A program made the translations under genes and the position numbers. Below, in pieces: positions 33,731 to 42,392 of a stretch of 64,000 bases of DNA (the stretch's first letter is position 1; each line of letters starts with the position of its first letter). Under the pieces are notes generated by a model, which worked only from the letters and a program-made list of their open reading frames with translations, searched no databases and was not told the origin of the DNA. This DNA comes from Enterobacter sp. SA187 (lineage in GTDB: Bacteria > Pseudomonadota > Gammaproteobacteria > Enterobacterales > Enterobacteriaceae): the NCBI RefSeq assembly GCF_001888805.2, contig NZ_CP019113.1, positions 3,844,001 through 3,908,000 of the forward strand. The letters run 5' to 3'.

Positions 33731-33763
33731 AAAAAAACGCCCGGTGTTGCAGACCGGGCGTTT
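33731..33763 (-). terminator. Rho-independent terminator of gnd
   Basis: AAACGCCCGGT (33735-33745) pairs with ACCGGGCGTTT (33753-33763), and a T tract follows on the minus strand, just after the gnd stop. Confidence 0.92.
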
Positions 33764-33786
33764 AGTAGTTTTCAGGTTAAATCAGA

Positions 33787-35193
33787 TTAATCCAGCCATT
33801 CCGTATGGAATACGCCATCTTTATCGGTGCGCTTATAGGTATGTGCGCCGAAGTAGTCACGCTGTGCCTGGATCAGGTTTGCAGGCAGTACGGCAGCACG
33901 GTAGCTGTCGTAATAAGCCACAGCCGCGCCGAAAGTCGGCACCGGAATGCCGTTTTGTACGGCATAAGCAACCACATCACGCAGTGCCTGCTGATAGTCA
34001 TCGGCGATTTGTTTGAAATACGGTGCCAGCAGCAGGTTTGCGATGGCCGGGGTTTCCGCATAAGCATCGGTAATCTTCTGCAGGAACTGTGCGCGAATAA
34101 TGCAGCCTGCACGGAAAATCTTGGCGATTTCACCGTAGTTCAGATCCCAGTTGTACTCTTCGGAAGCCGCGCGCAGCTGTGAGAATCCCTGAGCATAAGA
34201 GACGATTTTACCGAGATACAGTGCACGACGTACTTTCTCAATAAATTCTGCTTTATCGCCAGCCGGTTTAGCCTGCGGGCCAGACAGCACTTTGGAGGCT
34301 GCAACACGCTGTTCTTTCAGAGAGGAAATGTAACGCGCGAACACGGATTCAGTGATCAGCGACAGCGGCTCACCAAGATCCAACGAGCTCTGGCTGGTCC
34401 ATTTCCCGGTACCTTTGTTGGCTGCTTCGTCCAGGATCACATCAACCAGGTATTTACCCTCTTCATCTTTTTTCGTGAAGATGTCTTTAGTGATGTCGAT
34501 CAGGTAGCTACTCAGTTCACCTTTGTTCCATTCGGTAAAGGTCTGCGCCAGCTCTTCGTTGGACAGATTCAGACCGCCTTTCAGCAGCGAGTAAGCTTCA
34601 GCGATAAGCTGCATGTCGCCGTATTCGATGCCGTTATGAACCATCTTAACGTAGTGACCTGCGCCATCGGCACCGATGTAAGTCACACAAGGCTCGCCAT
34701 CTTCAGCAACGGCAGCGATTTTAGTCAGGATCGGCGCAACCAGCTCATACGCTTCTTTTTGACCACCAGGCATGATTGACGGGCCTTTCAGTGCGCCCTC
34801 TTCACCGCCAGACACACCGGTACCGATGAAGTTGAAACCTTCTGCAGAGAGTTCGCGGTTACGACGAATAGTGTCGTGGAAGAAGGTATTACCGCCATCA
34901 ATAATGATGTCGCCTTTGTCCAGATACGGTTTCAGGGAGTTGATAGCAGCATCTGTACCCGCGCCTGCTTGCACCATTAACAGGATACGACGAGGCGTTT
35001 CAAGGGATTCAACAAACTCCTCAACGCTGTAAAAAGGAACCAGATTTTTGCCCGGATTTTCAGCAATGACTTCCTCAGTCTTTTCGCGGGAGCGGTTGAA
35101 AACGGAAACGGTATAGCCACGGCTTTCGATGTTCAGCGCCAGGTTGCGCCCCATCACGGCCATACCAACAACGCCGATCTGCTGTTTGGACAT
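33787..35193 (-). CDS. gnd: 6-phosphogluconate dehydrogenase, decarboxylating
   Basis: Gnd (468 aa) oxidatively decarboxylates 6-phosphogluconate to ribulose 5-phosphate in the pentose phosphate pathway. It starts MSKQQIGVVGMAVMGRNLALNIESRGYTVSVFNRS (NADP-binding GxxxMG type). The 6PGDH signature GTGVSGGEEGALKGPSIMPGG and the catalytic Lys in HYVKMVHNGIEYGDMQL are present. It marks the left end of the O-antigen cluster, as in most enterics, where recombination within or near gnd often exchanges the neighbouring cluster. Confidence 0.98.
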   Translation of the reverse strand: MSKQQIGVVGMAVMGRNLALNIESRGYTVSVFNRSREKTEEVIAENPGKNLVPFYSVEEFVESLETPRRILLMVQAGAGTDAAINSLKPYLDKGDIIIDGGNTFFHDTIRRNRELSAEGFNFIGTGVSGGEEGALKGPSIMPGGQKEAYELVAPILTKIAAVAEDGEPCVTYIGADGAGHYVKMVHNGIEYGDMQLIAEAYSLLKGGLNLSNEELAQTFTEWNKGELSSYLIDITKDIFTKKDEEGKYLVDVILDEAANKGTGKWTSQSSLDLGEPLSLITESVFARYISSLKEQRVAASKVLSGPQAKPAGDKAEFIEKVRRALYLGKIVSYAQGFSQLRAASEEYNWDLNYGEIAKIFRAGCIIRAQFLQKITDAYAETPAIANLLLAPYFKQIADDYQQALRDVVAYAVQNGIPVPTFGAAVAYYDSYRAAVLPANLIQAQRDYFGAHTYKRTDKDGVFHTEWLD

Positions 35194-35411
35194 TACATAC
35201 TCCTGTCAGGTGTGGTCACCGCGTCATGTGCGCGGCTTGAAAATGTGTCTTAGATGTTAACTCAAAAATATTAAAAACAATAGTTCATGAATTGTCAGGT
35301 CTTTACACAGCAAATAAGCATTTTTTGATAAAATCTCATAAACCTGAAAATAGTTTCTATTTATGAAAAAATAACTACTAACAAAAGTATTTTTAACGAC
35401 TATAACGTCTA

Positions 35412-36302
35412 TTAAAAGAAATTAAGGGCCAGCGCCATGGCTAAGAGCACCCGATCCCGGGAGCGTCTTCTTAACCTGCAAACATGGAACATTAATTTCA
35501 AGTTACCGACATAACCTGAATGGATATTTTTGTGTAAAAATCTGTCATTACTTAAAGGGAATAGCTCAATTATTTTTTCGATTTCAGCCCGATACCATTT
35601 GTTTTTCACCAGGCTAAGTCTTTTGAATATTGAGCGTAAGCTATTGTTAGCGCCAACCTGGTTACTTGCATGCTGACGATAAAGCATCCCAGAATTGTTG
35701 TCGATGTACCATTTGTAATTTCTGGAACGAGCGAAAGCATATATAAACCAATCATGCAAAGCAATATTACAAACCGGCCCCTGGTTATCAATTATAAACT
35801 TTCTAAGTTCAAGATAGGCCGCTTTTTTTATAACATAAGTACATCCAGGGCCAGCAGCCTCGAAATAATAATCGTAATCAACAAAAGGCTGTGATTTGAC
35901 AATTTCACATTGCATGCCATTTTCCCAGAATGCTGTCACATTACTGGAATAAAAATCATTCTTGTCCAGGTTAGCAATAGCGCGACATAACTTGTCATTT
36001 TTCCAGATATCATCCTGATCTGACAACGCAATATACTCGTCGTCTTTAATATCGGCATCCATAATGAGACGATAAAAGTTTCTGGCCGCGCCACCAAACT
36101 TCTTACCCATTGGTAAAAATTCAACATTGGGGTGTTTAGCGGCCATGGACTGAACAAGTTCTTCAGTACCATCGGTTGAAACGTCAACGCTGATAACAAT
36201 TCTTACATCGACGTTAGACTGTTTTAATATTGACTCAACCTGCTCTTCAATCCATTGTTTGCCATTGTAAGCAGCTAACAAGACGAGAACTTTATCTTTC
36301 AT
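35412..36302 (-). CDS. GT2 glycosyltransferase, rhamnosyltransferase-like
   Basis: The 296-aa protein has a GT-A fold: VLVLLAAYNGKQWIEEQVESIL at the N-terminus, SVDVSTDGTEE and ALSDQDDIWKNDKL, whose SDQDD is the metal and sugar-nucleotide binding motif typical of rhamnosyltransferase-like GT2 enzymes. ATG 36302 lies 11 bases inside the upstream GT2 gene, so the two are coupled. It is the last O-antigen gene before gnd, followed by an AT-rich gap of about 220 bases with no gene. With rmlBDAC in the cluster, dTDP-L-rhamnose is a reasonable donor, but the linkage cannot be read from sequence. Confidence 0.85.
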   Translation of the reverse strand: MKDKVLVLLAAYNGKQWIEEQVESILKQSNVDVRIVISVDVSTDGTEELVQSMAAKHPNVEFLPMGKKFGGAARNFYRLIMDADIKDDEYIALSDQDDIWKNDKLCRAIANLDKNDFYSSNVTAFWENGMQCEIVKSQPFVDYDYYFEAAGPGCTYVIKKAAYLELRKFIIDNQGPVCNIALHDWFIYAFARSRNYKWYIDNNSGMLYRQHASNQVGANNSLRSIFKRLSLVKNKWYRAEIEKIIELFPLSNDRFLHKNIHSGYVGNLKLMFHVCRLRRRSRDRVLLAMALALNFF

Positions 36303-37110
36303 TACGGTCACCATTCTTCATGCGTAACTTGTATATTTTTGAAATGAATAAACGCCTAAAGAACTTTAATAGTGAAAAAGCTACCAGAAAGAAATACTTT
36401 GGCATTGTTATAAGCTTTTTATCCATTAATTCAGTATAGTTACTTAATTCGCCTGATTCCATTTTCCATAGCTTTGAGCCAAGTCCTGCACCAGAGGCAT
36501 ATGGATGTTTATCATCTGCATAATTGATTACATTATCACGTAATACAGCGCTTTTAAATTGATGTGTTACGTAATAAAAAAAGAGGGCATCCTCACTGTA
36601 CCTTCGACCTTCAGAAAAACCATCAATGTGGCTGAATACTTCTTTTCGCAGAATCACAGTCGAAGGCTGGAAGTACTGTTTCATTAACTGCATTTGATAC
36701 GTGACATGTATATGATCGTCACGACCATCAGCACTAATAAATCTATTCTGATACCCGCCACCAACAACAAAATAGTCACTGTTTGCCAGAAAAATCATTT
36801 GCTTACGAGTTTTATCACTACGCCACTCGTCATCAGCATCCAGAAAAGCAATATATTGCCCGCTACTACGCCTGATGCCGGCATTTCTTGCCGACGCTAC
36901 CCCTGCATTCGCTTGCCTGACCAGGTCAATATCGATATTCTGTTCATGAGCAAATCTCGAAACTTTATCGGCTGTGCTATCAGATGAGCCATCATCAATG
37001 ACAATTATTTCAAAATTGAATGCACCTTCTTGTCGGATAACGGAAAGCAAGGCTCGTTCAATAGTACCCTCCGCATTATAAGCCGGAATGATGACGCTTA
37101 TTTTATTCAT
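36292..37110 (-). CDS. GT2 glycosyltransferase
   Basis: The 272-aa protein is a classical inverting GT2: ISVIIPAYNAEGTIERALLSVIRQ, IIVIDDGSSDSTADKV, NAGVASARNAGIRRSSGQYIAFLDADDEWRSDK, with DDGS and the DADD metal-binding motif. The C-terminal basic tail may associate with the membrane. It is cytoplasmic-face, acting on the undecaprenyl-linked O unit. The gene is AT-rich like its neighbours. Donor and acceptor are unknown. Confidence 0.87.
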   Translation of the reverse strand: MNKISVIIPAYNAEGTIERALLSVIRQEGAFNFEIIVIDDGSSDSTADKVSRFAHEQNIDIDLVRQANAGVASARNAGIRRSSGQYIAFLDADDEWRSDKTRKQMIFLANSDYFVVGGGYQNRFISADGRDDHIHVTYQMQLMKQYFQPSTVILRKEVFSHIDGFSEGRRYSEDALFFYYVTHQFKSAVLRDNVINYADDKHPYASGAGLGSKLWKMESGELSNYTELMDKKLITMPKYFFLVAFSLLKFFRRLFISKIYKLRMKNGDRNER

Positions 37111-37163
37111 AATGATATATTCTTATAATAACCAGGTCATGCATAATAAATACAATTCAAATT

Positions 37164-38201
37164 TTATGAGTGCATGGAGAATACTTTTTTCCAGGAACTT
37201 ACCACTGCATCTGGATAATATTTTTTACTGCTAGCGACAGCGTTCTTCGAAATAGACTCGCAAAGCTGCTCATCATCTAATAACGCCAGACATTTTTCCT
37301 GAAGCGCCTCTAGATTTCCATTTTCAATCAAAAATCCATTCACAGCATTCTCAATAAGTTCAGCAGGACCAGTAGGACAGTCATAACTCACTACTACACA
37401 CCCGGCTGCCATGGCCTCTATAATAACCATTGAAAAACTTTCACGCTCAGACGTCACAATAAGAAATTTTGACTTTTGAAAATCCTTGAAAATATCACTT
37501 GATTTACCGCACAATATCTCTGTGGCAGACGGAGAAGATGATAATAAACTCTCATATTCTTCGCCGTGGCCAAATAATTTTGACGTAATGTTTCGGTGAC
37601 TCTTGATATAATCGTGCAACTTCAAAAAATGGGTAAATCTTTTGATTTCGTGTAGTCTGCCGGCTGCAACAAAGTCAACAGGACGGGTTGCAATTGGTTC
37701 ATTAACTGCGCCCGTTGCAAAATTAACATCTAAAATGTTAGGGATTGTATATACCTTAGTAAACCATTTTCTGTAGTATTCATTATCTTGTTTTGTCAGA
37801 CAGACTATGGCGTCACATCCTAAACGGTAAGAGTATTTACGTAACAATCTTACTCGTGATCTATGGGCATAATAATCAGCGTGCTGATGAGCAATTAGCA
37901 TGAATTTCTTTTTACTGAATTTCCTTAGCAGCGAAAGGAAAAACGAAATGCGATCATAAGCTGATATAAGTACGGCATCAGGGGGAAGTGATTTCAAGAA
38001 GTTCCATAACTTATGAATTTCATTTTTACCCGTCAGTAATCGATACTGCTCATTTGCATCAATATGAATTTCAGCATTTTCATGTAATGAAACAATTTCA
38101 GCATCATAGCCAGAATGCTTGAGAGTATTCACTAAGGTAAAAGAACTTCTTTCTATTCCACCTAAATCACAAGCATTAAGTACCAGTACATATATTTTCA
38201 T
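37164..38201 (-). CDS. GT4 glycosyltransferase
   Basis: The 345-aa protein has a GT-B fold of the GT4 family. MKIYVLVLNACDLGGIERSSFTLVNTL is the N-terminal glycine-containing loop, DFVAAGRLHEIKRFTHFLKLHDYI the start of the C-terminal domain, and SERESFSMVIIEAMAAGCVVVSYDCPTGPAELI the E-x7-E nucleotide-sugar motif. It is a retaining transferase by family. It lies between wzy and the two GT2 genes. The transferred sugar is unknown. Confidence 0.87.
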   Translation of the reverse strand: MKIYVLVLNACDLGGIERSSFTLVNTLKHSGYDAEIVSLHENAEIHIDANEQYRLLTGKNEIHKLWNFLKSLPPDAVLISAYDRISFFLSLLRKFSKKKFMLIAHQHADYYAHRSRVRLLRKYSYRLGCDAIVCLTKQDNEYYRKWFTKVYTIPNILDVNFATGAVNEPIATRPVDFVAAGRLHEIKRFTHFLKLHDYIKSHRNITSKLFGHGEEYESLLSSSPSATEILCGKSSDIFKDFQKSKFLIVTSERESFSMVIIEAMAAGCVVVSYDCPTGPAELIENAVNGFLIENGNLEALQEKCLALLDDEQLCESISKNAVASSKKYYPDAVVSSWKKVFSMHS

Positions 38202-38257
38202 AGATCGCAGAATCTCTTTGCATACTAAATTTTAATGATCAACTTTTATGACCAGCA

Positions 38258-39286
38258 CTAAAGTATGTTATGGTAGATATAACCTTCCATGGTCGTATAA
38301 CCATTAATCTTATAAGCTGTCACCAGGAGTAACACATTGAAGAACGCTATTTTCTGTATTAAATGTTTGCAGTTATAAAGGATTAGCCCATAAATAATCA
38401 TATCATAGACTAAAAAGTATAAACTTAACCGAACAGCGATATCCGGGAAAGAGGGATAAAGTGCAAGGTAGCAAAACATACCTACTAAATAAAGTTTCAA
38501 GAAAATGTTATCGCGTACTTGTCGTAATGGAACAACCATTAGCAAAAGTATTACTGGCAATACCCTTTTTATACACCCAAGCAGATAGTCCATAGCTGAG
38601 TATGTTGAGTTGTACGCACTGTCAGTATAAAGCTCAACATTACGGAAATATCCTAAACCACTCAGATACTCTGACAATGTTAAAAATGAGCCAGCAATGA
38701 TAAATGAACAAAGAGAAGCAATTAATATATTTCTGTATCCAACTTTGAAATAGTTAACTATATATGCTAAAGAAAATACAATCGCGGTTTTATGGAATAA
38801 GCAGGCGATGAAAATAGTAATGGCAAAGAAAAAAAGTTGTTTTCTTACAACAAAGAATATTGAAATCAGCGAGATTGATAAAGCAATACTTTGACGCATC
38901 CCACTTAAATTCAGATAAAAAAACAAATCCGAAAAGAAGACTAATAAGGCGACATTCTTATAATATGAAAACTTATCAAGAAAGCATATCAATAAAGTAA
39001 AATTAAGGATATTAATTATCATTAATACCCAAGGATAACTTAATCCATCCAATAGTCGATAGATACTCGCAAATCCAATCTCAATATTTTGACTAACAAG
39101 TTCATACTGGTTGATATACATATTTTCATAAGCATACCAATCAAGGCCTACATTGCTGCGTGTTGCCGCAAAAATCACAAGCACTACTACAATAAAGAAG
39201 GTCAGAAGATCTTGGTAGGCTTTTCGGTGATAAAAAGCATCTGAAAAAGCTATTATCGCCAGCAAAAGATATAGTAAAAAATACAT
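38258..39286 (-). CDS. wzy: O-antigen polymerase Wzy (EpsG-like)
   Basis: The 342-aa protein is very hydrophobic with about 9-11 predicted membrane segments. RSNVGLDWYAYENMY, SGMRQSIALSISLISIFFVVRKQ and CLFHKTAIVFSLAYI match the EpsG-like family pattern (RxxVGxDxxxY, RQxIA, FHxTAI). It is the only polytopic protein of the cluster besides Wzx, which supports the Wzy assignment. It would join O units at the periplasmic face of the inner membrane. Wzy proteins share little sequence between serotypes, so the call rests on topology, EpsG-like motifs and context. Confidence 0.85.
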   Translation of the reverse strand: MYFLLYLLLAIIAFSDAFYHRKAYQDLLTFFIVVVLVIFAATRSNVGLDWYAYENMYINQYELVSQNIEIGFASIYRLLDGLSYPWVLMIINILNFTLLICFLDKFSYYKNVALLVFFSDLFFYLNLSGMRQSIALSISLISIFFVVRKQLFFFAITIFIACLFHKTAIVFSLAYIVNYFKVGYRNILIASLCSFIIAGSFLTLSEYLSGLGYFRNVELYTDSAYNSTYSAMDYLLGCIKRVLPVILLLMVVPLRQVRDNIFLKLYLVGMFCYLALYPSFPDIAVRLSLYFLVYDMIIYGLILYNCKHLIQKIAFFNVLLLVTAYKINGYTTMEGYIYHNIL

Positions 39287-39343
39287 TTAGCACCTTAATC
39301 AGGTTATTACGCAATATACCAATTGCCGTAGCACTTGTGAAAA

Positions 39344-40396
39344 CTACTTAGTAGTAAAATACTTAGAGATTATTTTTAAATATGAATCACCATTCACATT
39401 GCAAGGCTCAATATAATTACCTTCAGCCCATTCGTTCCATGATTTTACCATCAACATTTTTCTTTTCATTCTACTAACTATGTTAGCAGTATTTTTAACA
39501 TGTTCTTCAAATAATTCAGGGGAGTTATTTTTCAGTATGACCCCTTTTTTACCATGCCTGATACTCGAATCCCATCCCGGAAAAATAACAGGTATTTGTA
39601 ACGAATTAGGATCAATATCCATGTTCATTTTTCTTGCACATCGTTCGTATTTGTAGATGCGAGGTATAAAAATATTATACCGTTGAAGTTTAACGATCAG
39701 CAAATCGAAACATTTCCTTATAAAGGTTCTATGTTTCATAAAATCACAACTATTCAAATACTGGTTTACCAATTTAGTTTCTGGATCCCCAGGCAACATG
39801 TTTTCGCCAATAAAGTAGATGCCATCAAAACCTTCTGCCTGCGCCCTTGCAGTAAAATACTCGATAAGCTCTTTGCCATTTAATGCATTTTTAAGATCAT
39901 AAATAAAGAACACTGGCTTGTTATCGATTTTGGTATATCGCTTATCTTTAAAAAATGGCAGCAAATAATTAAAATATGACTCCAAAGAAAAATCATAATG
40001 TTGTTCTTTGAGGAGTTTATTTTCTGTTTTATTCCACCAGGTGTGGTTTGCCCACGCAAAACAGAATTTAACGTCAATATCACTTTTTAACAATAACTCT
40101 GCTGGTTTCTCAAGCAACATATCATGATCGTTAAACCAGTAATGCCAAAAACAAAAGGACGTAATGCCATTTTCTTTAGCAATTTTATATTGTTTCTCAA
40201 TCACCGAAACGTCATTCAAATCATAGTAACCCAAAGGCTCTATGGGTTGAGGGATTACGTGGTCCTTATAAATTTTCTTAGCACTTTTGAGCTTGACCCA
40301 TTCCGTAAAACCCTTTCCCCACCACTGATCGTTTTCGGGAATAGCATGGAACTGTGGTAAATAGTAAGTAAAAATCTCTTCAACTTCAGTTTTCAT
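39344..40396 (-). CDS. WbsX-type protein (GH99-like) of O-antigen synthesis
   Basis: The 350-aa protein has the signatures of the WbsX family: FTYYLPQFHAIPENDQWWGKGFTEWVKLKSA at the N-terminus, FCFWHYWFN, FCFAWANHTWW, FIYD and, near the C-terminus, KSWNEWAEGNYIEP. The family is structurally related to GH99 endo-mannosidases yet occurs in polysaccharide clusters, where it is annotated as a glycosyltransferase. NEWAEG carries the acidic residue in the GH99-like active-site position. Whether it transfers or trims sugars is unresolved. No signal peptide is seen, so it is cytoplasmic. Confidence 0.85.
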   Translation of the reverse strand: MKTEVEEIFTYYLPQFHAIPENDQWWGKGFTEWVKLKSAKKIYKDHVIPQPIEPLGYYDLNDVSVIEKQYKIAKENGITSFCFWHYWFNDHDMLLEKPAELLLKSDIDVKFCFAWANHTWWNKTENKLLKEQHYDFSLESYFNYLLPFFKDKRYTKIDNKPVFFIYDLKNALNGKELIEYFTARAQAEGFDGIYFIGENMLPGDPETKLVNQYLNSCDFMKHRTFIRKCFDLLIVKLQRYNIFIPRIYKYERCARKMNMDIDPNSLQIPVIFPGWDSSIRHGKKGVILKNNSPELFEEHVKNTANIVSRMKRKMLMVKSWNEWAEGNYIEPCNVNGDSYLKIISKYFTTK

Positions 40397-40444
40397 AAAA
40401 ATCCAGGAATAAAATGAATGACTTGGAAACGGCCAAAATTGTTT

Positions 40445-41080
40445 TTAATTTTTGAACACACGCTGATTAATGGCGGAAAGCACTTCTTCGTCCGGACGTG
40501 TATAAAATAAACTGACATCATCATCAGCGATGTTATTTAAATCAAGTTTGGAAAAATCAATTTGTTTAGCATATTCAATTTCTTGAGGTGATAATCTCAT
40601 ACTAATTGTCTTTGCCGGATTTCCCCCTGCGACCGCATAAGGAGCTACATCTTTTGTTACCACAGAACCAGCAGCGATGACCGCTCCACGGCCAATCTCG
40701 ACTCCTGAAAGAATGGTTACATTGCACCCTATCCACACATCATCGTTGATGATTATGGGTCCCTTGGTACCAGCATCAATATTTTTATTTAAATTCTTTT
40801 TTGCTGATACAGGGAATGAAGTCATTCCTATAGTCGAATGGTTACCACCTAAAACAAAAGTGACATTTCCTGCAATTGAAACATAATGACCAATTTCAAG
40901 CCGTTCAAGCGGATTACCCCATTCCAGTACATATAGGGAACCATAGGTCATTTTACCGACCTGAACTTTATCAAAATCAAAATCGTTTATAATGGCTGTA
41001 TCATTGTGTTTATTTCTTTTTCGCCATGCATGCTTACGCATTAATAATTTCAGATTTCTTTTTACAAAAGCTACTAGCAT
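40445..41080 (-). CDS. Hexapeptide-repeat acyltransferase (CatB/VatD-like LbH)
   Basis: The 211-aa protein has a left-handed beta-helix region with isoleucine-patch repeats: IGHYVSIAGNVTFVLGGNHSTIGMTSFP, IIINDDVWIGCNVTILSGVEIGRGAVIAAGSVVTKDVAPYAVAGGNPAK. The His in GGNHS is the catalytic position of xenobiotic-type acetyltransferases. AGGAAAAAG precedes the ATG. In this cluster it could N-acetylate the amino sugar made by the neighbouring aminotransferase or O-acetylate the O unit; the sequence does not decide between them. Confidence 0.82.
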   Translation of the reverse strand: MLVAFVKRNLKLLMRKHAWRKRNKHNDTAIINDFDFDKVQVGKMTYGSLYVLEWGNPLERLEIGHYVSIAGNVTFVLGGNHSTIGMTSFPVSAKKNLNKNIDAGTKGPIIINDDVWIGCNVTILSGVEIGRGAVIAAGSVVTKDVAPYAVAGGNPAKTISMRLSPQEIEYAKQIDFSKLDLNNIADDDVSLFYTRPDEEVLSAINQRVFKN

Positions 41081-41116
41081 TTCTTTTTCCTGACGGTTGA
41101 AATCTTTTCATTTATA

Positions 41117-42385
41117 TTATGCTGAAGGAGATTGATTGCTTACCAGTGACTCGATAGCTTTAACCTGGCATTGTGAAGTACATCGCTGTAAAGCCATTTG
41201 ACGGCTACTTTCTTTTAGAGCGGCTAAAGAAGGATCGTCCAATTTTAAAAATTCCATGATGGAATTGGCTAAAGCTTGTGTAGTAATACTATCCGCCAGG
41301 AAACCGCTGATTCTGTCGACGATGAGATCCTCTGCAACTCCGACTTTGAAAGCCATGACTGGAACACCTGACATCAGTGCTTCGTTTATCATCATAGGCC
41401 CGGCATCCTCTATCGAAGGGCAAATAAAACCATCTGCCAGATTGTAGAGATAAGGATACTTATCTTTGTCATGAATAAAACCAATATTCACAAAGGAAAT
41501 CCCTTCAGGGAGAGTAGCCTGGGCTTGATCACCGACCGTTAAAATCGATACGCCTGTTAGCAGATTGGGAAAGTTCTTTCTGATAAACGCCAAAGCATCA
41601 AGTACATACTTTACACCTTTCCTCGGGTCACTTAAGGATTGCGCGCCTAAGAAGATAACCCTATTCCCGGCAGGTATTTGCACATCAATAATATCGTTGG
41701 CGACTACCTTTGTACGGGGTTTGAAAATCTGCTCATCAATACCGATTATAGCTTTCTTGATGCCCAGTTTCGCTTTAATCCCACTTGACTCGCAACGGTC
41801 ATCTAACCATTTACTTGCCGAAAGAAAAAAACAATCCATTTGCATGTAATACTTCTTACGCTTATGGAAAATATTTTTCGGTAGTTTGATCAACTCAGGG
41901 TATTTCATTGCAGGGCAGTTGTCACAATCAACCTTATAACCCTCACAATGCCATGGATAATGACAACCGCCGGTAAACATAGCTGCATCCATTAAATAGA
42001 ACGCAACAGGACATCCATAATGCTTTTGTATTTTTAAAATATCATGATCAGAAAGATAATCGGCAACGAAATAAACTATAATCAGATCAGGTTTAGTTCT
42101 GTATTTTTTAAAAATTTCGCTGACACTGAAAGTAGTATTGTAAATTAAATAAATTTTATCTTCCGGGCCACCTCGACGCACAAAAAATCGTCGCATCAGT
42201 CTTCCAAAAATACTAAATATCTTTCGCTTATTTTGTGAAAGCTCAATTACATCTTTATCGTGTGATGTTTTTTCCACTACACACATGCTTGATTCGTGTC
42301 CGTACTTTTTAAGATTAGTATGTGTACGATACGCACCAAAGAAAGCACCCTTACTATCGCCAGTGGACAAATGTAAAATTTTCAT
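41117..42385 (-). CDS. GT4 glycosyltransferase, WcaC-like
   Basis: The 422-aa GT-B protein starts MKILHLSTGDSKGAFFGAYRTHTNLKKYG and has a Cys cluster AMFTGGCHYPWHCEGYKVDCDNCPA near residue 135-160, a hallmark of WcaC-like GT4 enzymes. The C-terminal domain has FLGAQSLSDPRKGVKYVLDAL and SIEDAGPMMINEALMSGVPVMAFKVG. By family it is a retaining transferase. Immediately upstream is wzx. The Cys cluster may bind a metal; donor and acceptor are unknown. Confidence 0.86.
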   Translation of the reverse strand: MKILHLSTGDSKGAFFGAYRTHTNLKKYGHESSMCVVEKTSHDKDVIELSQNKRKIFSIFGRLMRRFFVRRGGPEDKIYLIYNTTFSVSEIFKKYRTKPDLIIVYFVADYLSDHDILKIQKHYGCPVAFYLMDAAMFTGGCHYPWHCEGYKVDCDNCPAMKYPELIKLPKNIFHKRKKYYMQMDCFFLSASKWLDDRCESSGIKAKLGIKKAIIGIDEQIFKPRTKVVANDIIDVQIPAGNRVIFLGAQSLSDPRKGVKYVLDALAFIRKNFPNLLTGVSILTVGDQAQATLPEGISFVNIGFIHDKDKYPYLYNLADGFICPSIEDAGPMMINEALMSGVPVMAFKVGVAEDLIVDRISGFLADSITTQALANSIMEFLKLDDPSLAALKESSRQMALQRCTSQCQVKAIESLVSNQSPSA

Positions 42386-42392
42386 ATTTTTT

